64,000 nt of DNA from positions 186,001-250,000 of the forward strand of contig JADJFE010000008.1 in assembly GCA_016708725.1 (NCBI GenBank). The letters run 5' to 3'. The stretch is from Candidatus Aalborgicola bjergmarkensis (GTDB lineage Bacteria > Pseudomonadota > Gammaproteobacteria > Burkholderiales > Burkholderiaceae_C). A program made the translations under genes and the position numbers. Position 1 is the first letter of the stretch, and each line of letters begins with the position of its first letter. Positions 54,044 through 62,383 of the stretch are shown here, piece after piece. The notes beneath the pieces were generated by a model, which saw nothing but the letters and a program-made list of their open reading frames with translations, ran no database searches and was not told where the DNA came from.

Positions 54044-54913
54044 ATGCCCCGATTTGCCGCCAATTTGTCCTTGATGTATACCGAATATGCATTCCTGGAC
54101 CGTTTTTCCGCCGCTGCAGATGATGGCTTCTCAGCAGTGGAGTTCTTGTTTCCCTACGACTATTGCGCTACAGATATCCGCAAGCAGCTGGATGCCAACG
54201 GTTTGCGTCAGGTACTCATCAATACCCCTGCGGGTGGCGGCGATCCAGTCAGTGTTGCCAATGCCTGGGTGGACGGTTGGCGTGGGACCGCCTGTCTGCC
54301 AGGCTGCGAAGCACAATTCCGCTACGGGCTGGAGCTGGCCTTGTCTTATGCATCAGACCTGGCTTGCCCACGATTGCACGTGATGGCCGGTGTGATGCCA
54401 CCTGAAGGAGATAAAGGAGATAAGGCTGCATCTTTGGCGTGCTACCGGGCGAATCTGTGCCATGCGGCGGAACGGGCCGCCCAAGCCGGTATTGAAGTTC
54501 TGATTGAACCTATCAACCAGCGCAGCATGCCGGGCTATTTCCTCAACCGGCAGGAGCAAGCACATGCCTTGCGCCAGGAGATTGGAGCCTCCAACCTGAA
54601 AGTTCAAATGGACCTGTTCCACTGCCAGATTGAAGAAGGTGACGTAACCACCAAACTGCGCCGCTACCTGCCCACAGGCGCAATCGGACATATTCAAATT
54701 GCGGGTGTTCCTGAACGGCACGAACCGGACACGGGTGAACTGAATTACACCTATCTTTTTTCGCTATTGGATGAACTGGGTTACACCGGCTGGGTTGGAT
54801 GTGAATACCATCCCCGGCGTGGTAGCGTGCCGGGCGCGACCACAGCCGGGCTGCAGTGGATGATGCCCATTCAGCACACACAGTGTGCCTCAGGCTTCGG
54901 GCCACCAACGTAA
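54044..54913 (+). CDS. hyi: Hydroxypyruvate isomerase-like TIM barrel enzyme
   Basis: 289 residues from ATG 54044 (MPRFAANLSLMYTEYAFLDRF); a TTG at 54029 is less likely. The xylose-isomerase-like TIM barrel is clear: EFLFPYDY, EVLIEPINQRSMPGYFLN (Glu ligand), LKVQMDLFHCQIEEGD, GHIQIAGVPERHEPDTGE, and WVGCEYHPRR with metal-binding Glu, Asp, His residues. The family equilibrates hydroxypyruvate and tartronate semialdehyde, or other short keto-sugars. GDKGDKAA near residue 128 comes from a 9-base tandem duplication (54405-54423). Confidence 0.88.
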   Translation: MPRFAANLSLMYTEYAFLDRFSAAADDGFSAVEFLFPYDYCATDIRKQLDANGLRQVLINTPAGGGDPVSVANAWVDGWRGTACLPGCEAQFRYGLELALSYASDLACPRLHVMAGVMPPEGDKGDKAASLACYRANLCHAAERAAQAGIEVLIEPINQRSMPGYFLNRQEQAHALRQEIGASNLKVQMDLFHCQIEEGDVTTKLRRYLPTGAIGHIQIAGVPERHEPDTGELNYTYLFSLLDELGYTGWVGCEYHPRRGSVPGATTAGLQWMMPIQHTQCASGFGPPT

Positions 54914-54970
54914 AGTCGCTCAAAGCGGTGCCGCTACTACCAGCGTGAACACAGAGACGGATATTTTTAA

Positions 54971-55012
54971 TAGCGACTCCCGCACGTTTCATAAGGGCTA
55001 CAGGCTGATTTA
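54971..55012 (+). repeat. Dispersed REP-like repeat, copy 7
   Basis: TAGCGACTCCCGCACGTTTC, then ATAAGGGCTACAGGCTGATT. It lies in the 111-base gap between two convergent genes (54914-55024). Confidence 0.8.
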
Positions 55013-55024
55013 CCCCTTATTAGT

Positions 55025-55219
55025 CTACCGCCGAAACCAGCCCACCAAAAACTCCGAAGCCAGGGCGATAAACAGCAGCCACTTGACCCAGCTTGCCGCG
55101 CTGTCCACCGACTCCACCAGATGCACGGTGGGTGCCGGGGCACCCGCATCCGGAAAAGATGCATTTTCGGCGACCAGGATGTTTTCAATTTTCTGGTCTG
55201 AAAGAGGTTCTTCTTCCAT
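55025..55219 (-). CDS. Small single-pass membrane protein
   Basis: 64 residues. The N-terminal 40 residues are acidic (MEEEPLSDQKIENILVAENA); a single C-terminal membrane helix (WVKWLLFIALASEFLVGWF) ends in two Arg. This tail-anchored design keeps the N-terminus in the cytoplasm. It begins 4 bases after the TPR-glycosyltransferase-FkbM gene stops, so it is likely co-transcribed and may anchor that enzyme to the membrane. No family recognised. Confidence 0.65.
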   Translation of the reverse strand: MEEEPLSDQKIENILVAENASFPDAGAPAPTVHLVESVDSAASWVKWLLFIALASEFLVGWFRR

Positions 55220-55223
55220 CGGC

Positions 55224-57824
55224 TTACTCCCGCTGCAAGATGTGCACATGGGCGGCACCCACTTCGGTCATACCCTGCGTATCAAACGCCAACTCCTCGG
55301 GCACCCCCAGCATATTGAACGCTGCAATACCTTGGTAAACATTGTCCGTATTGGCAAAAAAGTTATGGCTATTGAACAGCAACGGACAATGCCAATACAA
55401 GCGGTAGCCCAGTTCGCGCAGGCAAAGAATCAGGCGCTCGGAGTGTTCAATCCGGTCATTTTCGACATAGAGAAACGGTCGGTCACGGCTAATCAATTGG
55501 CGCGCACCCAGGATCACCGCGCGTTCCATGCCTTCCACATCCACCTTGAGCAACCGCACATGCAGATCGGGCACCAGATTCTGCAAAAAGTGATCCAGCG
55601 CCACCACCTGCACCGGCGTTCCGTCGCCATCCGTTTGCAAACTGATGCCACCAAAATTGCCGCTGCTGTCGTAGCTCACCAACGGCACCTTGAACATGCC
55701 CTCCACTTCACCCGCACCAACCGGAAACGCCTGGCAGTTGCGAATGGCGTTCAGCGCTACATTGGCGCACAGCGTATGAAAAACGGTCGGCTGCGGCTCG
55801 AATGCGAAGAGCCTGCGCGCCATGGCGCACAAGGGCACACTTTGCGCTCCCATATTGGCACCCACCTCAATCACATCATGATCCTTGAAGCCGTGCATGA
55901 TGCGCGTGAACAACTGCACCTCGTACTCGGCATATTCGCCATAGTGCTCCAGTGCTTGCCCCACATACTGGTCGTAGCAGTTGTAAACAAACCAGCCATG
56001 CCGTCCACGAATCAGCCGTTGGTGCCCGGCAAGAGGCATGTACTTCGTTTCCAGGCGCAAGGCCTGTTCCACCTGCCGTAGCGTGCTGCCCCACTCGCCC
56101 AGTCTGGTTTGCCGCCACAGCTTCATGCTCGGGTACCAGGGGCTGTCGGTGCGTTCCAGCATCCAGCGGTAATCCGGGTTGGCAGGCAGCAGTAACCAGG
56201 TGCGCGCGCCCATGGCTCCTGCCAGATGGGCCACTGCCGAGTCAATCGAAATAACCATATCCACGGCCGCAATAATGGCAGCTGTATCGGAGAAATCCTT
56301 GATCGCATCGCCCAGCGGCAGCAGCGCACCACGTGCCACCCAGGGGTCAGTGTCCGGGTTGCGCTGGGATTGCAGACTCACCCATGCGACGCTGGGCAGG
56401 TCAAGCCAGGCGGCAATATCGGACAGGTGCAAGGAGCGGTGACGGTCATTGGGATGGCTGGGGTTGCCCGCCCAGTTAATGCCCACTTTTAATCGGCCCG
56501 CAGCAAAGTGATCAACCTGCTGGCGTATCGTGTGTACCGTATGTACCGTGTTTTGTTTGCTGGTGTCTGCAGCGATATAAGGTACAGCACCGGGCAAGGT
56601 TTTGCTGTTGGCCTGAAAGCGCACCGGCAAGCTCATAAACAAGGCCCAGTAGTCATAGCCCTTGCTGGGTGGCTCGGTCAGCACCTCTTGTACCTGTAGC
56701 ATCAGCGCGACCAGTGGCGCCACTGCCGGATGCACCCATACACCGACCGTAGCACCAAGCTCTTGCAGTTGCTGCACAAAACGCAGGCACTGAATCTGGT
56801 CGCCAAAGCCTTGCTCTTTTACCAGCAAAATGCGTTTGCCTGCCAGATCTTCACCGCTCCACATGGGAAAGGGCAGATCAGGCAACGTAGCCACCGGGTC
56901 TGCGCGCCCCGGTGCATAACGGGCCTCAAAGTGTTGCCATCCGCGCGCAAAATCCCCCATCGTCAGGTACGCCAGTGACTGGTTCCAGAGCCAGCCGGCC
57001 TGGTCGGGGGTGAGTTCCAGTGCGCGGTCAATCACCCTTACAGCCTCTTCAAGTTGCCCCATTCCCTGCAAAACCATCCCCAGATTCGCCCACCCCAGCG
57101 CATAGCCGGGATGCCGATCCACACAATGGCGCAGCAATCGCACGGCCTCCTCGCGTGCATCGCGTTTGTAAAGCGCCAGAGCCAGATTATTCAGACCATC
57201 CGCCAAGTCGGCATCGCAGGCAAGCGCCTGACGAAACTGCGCGATAGATTCATCCTCGCGCTCTAAATGCCCCAGCGTTACCGCCAGGTTGTTGTGTGTT
57301 TGGGCGTGTGTGGGGTCTATGCGCAATGCCTGGATAAAAGCCTGTTCAGCCTGGGTGTAGCGCGCCATACACAGCAGGGCATTGCCCAGCGAAAACCACA
57401 GCGCGTGACTCTGGGGTTCAATACTGGCCGCCCGCCGAAAATACCCCACAGCCTCCGTGGCACGGCCCAGATTGGCGCAGGTGATGCCTATGTTGTTGAG
57501 CACCAGCGTGCTGTCTGCATCAAGCTGCAAGGCCCGCTCCCAGGCTGAGATGGCTTGTTCTGCATTTCCAGCTTTGCCATGGAGGTCACCCAGGTTGATC
57601 CAGGCATACAGGTTCTCGGGGTAGCGCTGTAGCAGCGTCTGGTAGTGGCTTATACCCTCCTGGGTGCGTCCCTGTGTGTGCAATGCAAGCCCGAGGTGGT
57701 ACAGGGCTGCGGTGTGCTGTGCGTCTTGCGCAAGCACTTGAGCAAACCCCGCTTCTGCCTGCACGTACTGGCCTGCTTGGTAGGCGGCAAGAGCCGCATC
57801 GTAGGAGGATGGGGCGATCTGCAT
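55224..57824 (-). CDS. TPR - GT9-like glycosyltransferase - FkbM methyltransferase fusion
   Basis: 866 residues, three parts. TPR units at about 1-290 (Ala-Leu-x-Asn-Leu-Gly pattern every 34 residues). A GT9/heptosyltransferase-like domain at about 300-600: RILLVKEQGFGDQIQCLRFVQQL, PNDRHRSLHLSDIAAW, and DMVISIDSAVAHLAGAMGARTWLLLP. An FkbM methyltransferase at about 635-850: DVIEVGANMGAQSVPLCAMA, RLFAFEPQP, LLKVDVEGMERAVILGA. TPR-GT proteins of this kind bind protein substrates. It starts 6 bases after the adhesin stop, in the same direction, so it probably modifies the adhesin. VHTVHTIRQQ near 430 comes from a short 9-base tandem duplication. Confidence 0.85.
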   Translation of the reverse strand: MQIAPSSYDAALAAYQAGQYVQAEAGFAQVLAQDAQHTAALYHLGLALHTQGRTQEGISHYQTLLQRYPENLYAWINLGDLHGKAGNAEQAISAWERALQLDADSTLVLNNIGITCANLGRATEAVGYFRRAASIEPQSHALWFSLGNALLCMARYTQAEQAFIQALRIDPTHAQTHNNLAVTLGHLEREDESIAQFRQALACDADLADGLNNLALALYKRDAREEAVRLLRHCVDRHPGYALGWANLGMVLQGMGQLEEAVRVIDRALELTPDQAGWLWNQSLAYLTMGDFARGWQHFEARYAPGRADPVATLPDLPFPMWSGEDLAGKRILLVKEQGFGDQIQCLRFVQQLQELGATVGVWVHPAVAPLVALMLQVQEVLTEPPSKGYDYWALFMSLPVRFQANSKTLPGAVPYIAADTSKQNTVHTVHTIRQQVDHFAAGRLKVGINWAGNPSHPNDRHRSLHLSDIAAWLDLPSVAWVSLQSQRNPDTDPWVARGALLPLGDAIKDFSDTAAIIAAVDMVISIDSAVAHLAGAMGARTWLLLPANPDYRWMLERTDSPWYPSMKLWRQTRLGEWGSTLRQVEQALRLETKYMPLAGHQRLIRGRHGWFVYNCYDQYVGQALEHYGEYAEYEVQLFTRIMHGFKDHDVIEVGANMGAQSVPLCAMARRLFAFEPQPTVFHTLCANVALNAIRNCQAFPVGAGEVEGMFKVPLVSYDSSGNFGGISLQTDGDGTPVQVVALDHFLQNLVPDLHVRLLKVDVEGMERAVILGARQLISRDRPFLYVENDRIEHSERLILCLRELGYRLYWHCPLLFNSHNFFANTDNVYQGIAAFNMLGVPEELAFDTQGMTEVGAAHVHILQRE

Positions 57825-58452
57825 CTCTTTTTATTCTGCGCGTTCCGAGATCACCACGATAGTACTTTGCCCGCCAATGATCACAACCACCTGAATCGGG
57901 AATGCGCCATCCGGCACGGCAGAGGCCACAAAAGTGTTGGACTCTGGAACAAACTGTAACCAGGCGGGCAGCGGGTCACCCTTTAGGGTCGTCACAGTTA
58001 TCGCAGTGCTTGCAGTGGCCGTAGCGGCTTGCGCCAACTGCTCTGGTAGGGGGAAGCTAAAACCACTGCCCGATGTGGCAGTGTCTTTAGGCACGGTAAC
58101 GGTGACCATTCCATTGGATAGGGTAGTGGGCTGTTGCACCAGACTGACGGTGACGCTGCCTCCCGTTGCAGCTCCGGCAGTGCCAGCTTCAGCCGAGGCA
58201 TTTGATTGACTTTCGCTATTTGTAGCACCGCTTGCACCTCCCATTGTTGGGGCGCCTCCAGTGATGCCGGTCATGCCAGGAGTAGTACCAGAGCCGGTAG
58301 CACCTGTTCCAAGGTTGCCTGTTCCACTGTTATCAACTCCACTGCTGCCGGTTACGGTCGTGCTGCTTCCAGCTCCGGTTGATACCAGGGGTGGAGGCGG
58401 CGTGGTACTGGGTGGCGTAATGCTTGCATTCGGAATGACCGGCAATGTTGGT

Positions 58453-59916
58453 GTCGTACCAGTCGTTCCGATGGTGCCGGTAGTGCCGGTAGTTCCCGCA
58501 GTACCCGTAGTACCAGTCGTTCCGATGGTTTCGATGGTTCCGGTCGTTCCAATGGTGCCGGTAGTGCCTGTAGTTCCCGCAGTACCCGTGGTACCAGTCG
58601 TTCCCGTAGTACCAGTTGTTCCGGTCGTTCCAATGGTGCCAGTTGTACCAGTTGATCCTGTCGTTCCGGTTGTGCCCGTAGTTCCCGTGCTGCCTGTGGT
58701 TCCAGTCGTGCCAGAGGTGCCGGTGGTGCCGGTGGTGCCAGTCGTTCCAGTGGCACCTGTAGTTCCGGTAGTACCCGTGGTGCCGGTAGTACCTGTGGTG
58801 CCGGTTGCTCCAGTCGAGCCAGTCGTTCCGGTAGTACCAGTGGTGCTTGTAGTTCCAGTTGTACCGCTCGTTCCGGTTGTTCCAGTAGTGGCGGTGGTCC
58901 CGGTTGTACCCGTCGTTCCGGTAGTGCCGGTAGTTCCAGTTGTGCCTGTGGTGCCCGTAGTACCTGTCGTGCCCGTGCTGCCTGTAGTTCCAGTCGTGCC
59001 CGTGGTACCTGTGGTTCCAGTTGTTCCAGTTGCACCCGTCGTGCCGGTCGTGCCGGTCGTGCCGGTCGTGCCGGTCGTGCCGGTCGTGCCGGTCGTGCCG
59101 GTCGTGCCGGTCGTGCCAGTAGTGCCAGTGGCGCCTGTAGTGCCAGTTGTCCCGGTTGTCCCGGTTGTACCAGTTGTTCCAGTTGTTCCAGTAGTGCCCG
59201 TAGTTCCAGTCGTCCCCGTAGTGCCTGTAGTGCCTGTGGTACCAGTTGTTCCAGTTGTTCCAGTAGTACCAGTCGTTCCAGTAGTACCAGTAGTACCAGT
59301 AGTACCAGTAGTACCAGTAGTACCAGTAGTACCAGTAGTACCAGTAGTACCAGTTGTGCCTGTGGTGCCCGTAGTACCTGTCGTGCCGGTGGTACCGGTC
59401 GTACCCGTAGTGCCTGTCGTGCCCGTGCTTCCAGTGGTTCCGGTTGTGCCAGTCGTACCTGTAGTGCCAGTTGTACCCGACGTGCCTGAGGTTCCAGTTG
59501 TTCCGGTAGTACCAGTGGTACCAGTGGTACCAGTGGTACCAGTCGTACCAGTCGTACCTGTAGTGCCTGTAGTGCCCGTGGTTCCGGTAGTACCTGTGGT
59601 TCCGGTTGTTCCAGTCGAGCCAGTCGTTCCGGTTGTTCCAATAGTGGCGGTGGTTCCGGTGGTGCCCGTCGTTCCGGTTGTGCCTGTGGTGCCCGTAGTA
59701 CCTGTCGTGCCGGTGGTACCGGTCGTACCCGTCGTTCCGGTAGTACCTGTAGTTCCAGTGGTGCTTGTAGTTCCAGTTGTACCGCTCGTTCCGGTTGTTC
59801 CAGTAGTGGCGGTGGTACCGGTCGTACCCGTCGTTCCGGTGGTGCCAGTCGTTCCAGTGGTCCCGGTTGTACCCGTGGTACCAGTTGTACCAGTTGTACC
59901 TGTAGTTCCCGTAGTC
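58453..59916 (-). repeat. Nine-base minisatellite coding for Thr-Gly-Thr, about 163 units
   Basis: 1464 bases with 9-base periodicity (plus strand GTNCCNGTN). Most units encode Thr-Gly-Thr, with scattered Ser, Ala, Ile or Glu. Perfect runs mark recent copying: GTGCCGGTC eight times at 59041-59112 and GTACCAGTA seven times at 59284-59346. In the antisense direction it reads Val-Pro-Val and is not a gene. Confidence 0.93.
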
Positions 59917-60204
59917 ACAACCGTGGGTACGATGTTCGCGGTGGTGGTGGCTGTTGTGCTGGTTAATGCGTAGTTCGTGGCAAGGCCGCCGTTGGTGCCA
60001 TTTGCCAGGTTGTAGCCCGTAGCTGTGACTGTTTTTCCATTCCCTATGTTGGCATCGCTGAAACTGGCAGTGCCGTGGTTGAGGGTTAGCGTTTCTGAAC
60101 CTACGCCCGTATTGACACTGCCCCAGTCGCTTACCGTGGCATTGGTCGTTCCATCGTATTCTTTGTTGTCAACTGTCAGCCCACTCACCGTCACCGGCTT
60201 TGGC

Positions 60205-61236
60205 GTGATGTTGGCGCTTGTGCTGGCTTGGTTGGTGATGGTGTAGTTGCTAACGTCTGTGCCGCTATAGTTGCTGGTGAGTGTGACGGTTTTGCCCGTG
60301 CCAACGTTTTTGTCGTTGAACACACCGGTGGCTGATACGCTCACAGCGTCGCCACTGATGCGGCCACTGTAGATTGCCGCTGCGGTGTTGACCGTCGCAG
60401 TGGTGGTGCCGTCGTAAACCTTGTTGGCAGCGGCAATACCAGAAATACTTAAAGCCTTTGGCGTGATGTTGGCGCTTGTGCTGGCCTGGTTGGTGATGCT
60501 GTAGTTGCTAACGTCTGTGCCGCTATAGCTGCTGGTGAGTGTGACGGTTTTGCCCGTGCCTGCGTTTTTATTGTTGAACACGCCGGTGGCCGATACGCTT
60601 ACCGCATCGCCACTGACCAGGCCGCCGTAGCTGGCTGCTGTGGTGTTGAGCGTGGCAGTGGTGTTGCCGTCATAGGCCTTGTTGGCAGCGGTAATGCCAG
60701 AAATGCTCAACGCTTTAGGTGTGATGTTGGCGCTCGTGCTGCCCTGGCCGCTGATGCTGTAGTTGCCGACATCGGTGCCGCTGTAGCTGCTGGTAAGTGT
60801 GACCGTTTTGCCGGTGCCTACGTTCTTGTTGTTGAACACGCCGGTGGCCGATACGCTTACCGCATCGCCACTGACCAGGCCGCCGTAGTTGGCCGCTGCG
60901 GTGTTGACCGTCGCAGTGGTGTTTCCGTCGTAGACCTTGTTGGCAGCGGTAATGCCAGAAATGCTCAACGCTTTAGGTGTGATGTTGGCGCTCGTGCTGC
61001 CCTGGCCGCTGATGCTGTAGTTGCCGACATCGGCGCCGCTGTAGCTGCTGCTAAGCGAAACCGTTTTGCCAGTGCCTACGTTTTTGTCGTTGAAAATGCC
61101 CGAGGCCGACACACTCACCCCATCGCCACTGACCAGGCCACTGTAGCTGGCTGATGAGGTATCGACGCTCGCCCCTGCGTTGCCGTCGTAGGTCTTGCTA
61201 GAAGCGGTGATTCCGGAAATGGAAAGGGACTTGGGC
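60205..61236 (-). repeat. Four tandem 258-base YDG-module repeats
   Basis: The anchor GTGATG recurs at 60205, 60463, 60721, 60979 and 61237, exactly 258 bases apart. Each unit encodes 86 residues beginning Pro-Lys-Ala/Ser-Leu-Ser-Ile-Ser-Gly and containing YDGN/YDGT, SGDAVSVSATGVFN and GTGKTVTLTS. A fifth, diverged module lies beyond 60205. Confidence 0.92.
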
Positions 61237-62383
61237 GTGATGCTGGCCGCTACGTCCTTGGACGATGCATCGAGTACGTAGTCGCTTGCTGCTGAACTGT
61301 TGCTGCCGGTAATGCCTGTAATGGACAGCCCGGAGACTGTGACTGTGCTGGCTGAAACATTCTTGGTGTTGTACGACGCACCGCCGCTGTTGATTGCCGC
61401 TGCGCTGTCGCCTGCGATGAAGCCGCTGACTGAATAGGTGGGGGTGAATCCGCCCGGAGCGGATGTGCTGCCGTCGTAGGTTTTGCTGACACCTGCGTTG
61501 GTCAAGCTGGCCGTGAGGGTTTTGGCGGTGATGGTTGCCGGGGCATTGCTGTTGTCGAGTGTGGGCAACTGGTAGTCGGTGGCTATGCCGCCCGTGCCGT
61601 CTGCAAGGGTGATGGCATTGACGTATTTATTGGCGGTGGCAACGTGGGCATCGTTGGCGGTGGCGCCGGTATAGGTCAATGCTTCGCCGCTGATGCCGGT
61701 GGTCACAGTCACAGCACCGGTCAAACTGGCGTTGCCGTCATACGTTTTGCTCGCGGAAAGGCCCACGGTTTTGGCGGTGATGGTGACCGGCGCGTTGGCG
61801 ACGTTGAGCGTTGGCAACTGGTAATTGCTTGCCACACCGCCCGTGCCATCGGCCAGGGTGATGGCGTTGATGTATTTGTTGGCGGTGGCAACGTGGGCAT
61901 CGCTGGCGGTGGCGCCGGTATAGGTCAGCGCTTCGCCGGTGATGCCGGTGGTTACCGTCACTGCGCTGCTCAGGCTGGTGCTGCCGTCATAGGGTTTGGT
62001 GGCGGACAGGTTTACGGTTTTTTTGGTGATGACGCTTGCGGTGTCGTCTACGTAGGTGATGGTGTAGTTGCCGGTTGTGTTGGCGTTGCCGGTGTCCTTG
62101 ATGGTCAGGCTGGAGGGGCGCACGGTCTTGCCGGTGCCCACGTCCTTGTTGAGATAGCTTTGCGTTGCCGCTGCGTTCACACTGTCGTCAGTGGCCAGTG
62201 TGCCCACGGTGGCGCTGCCGGTGGCATCCCCCTGAGTAAGGCCGCCGTCGTAGGTTTTGGTGAGGGCCGCTGCGGTGACGGTGAGGGCCAGCGGGTTGAT
62301 GGTGCTGACCGTGTTGTCGATGTAGGTAATGGCGTAGTTGCCGGTCATGTCGGCGTTGCTGCCGTCCTTGATGGCCAGACCTA

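Noticed and set aside
58352..59641. 429-codon second minus-strand frame rich in Leu/Pro/Arg
   Set aside because: Same minisatellite read in another phase; no start signal or family likeness.
58261..59973. 570-codon plus-strand frame of Val-Pro-Val repeats
   Set aside because: It is the antisense of the Thr-Gly-Thr minisatellite; a 9-base repeat lacking stop codons stays open in several frames.
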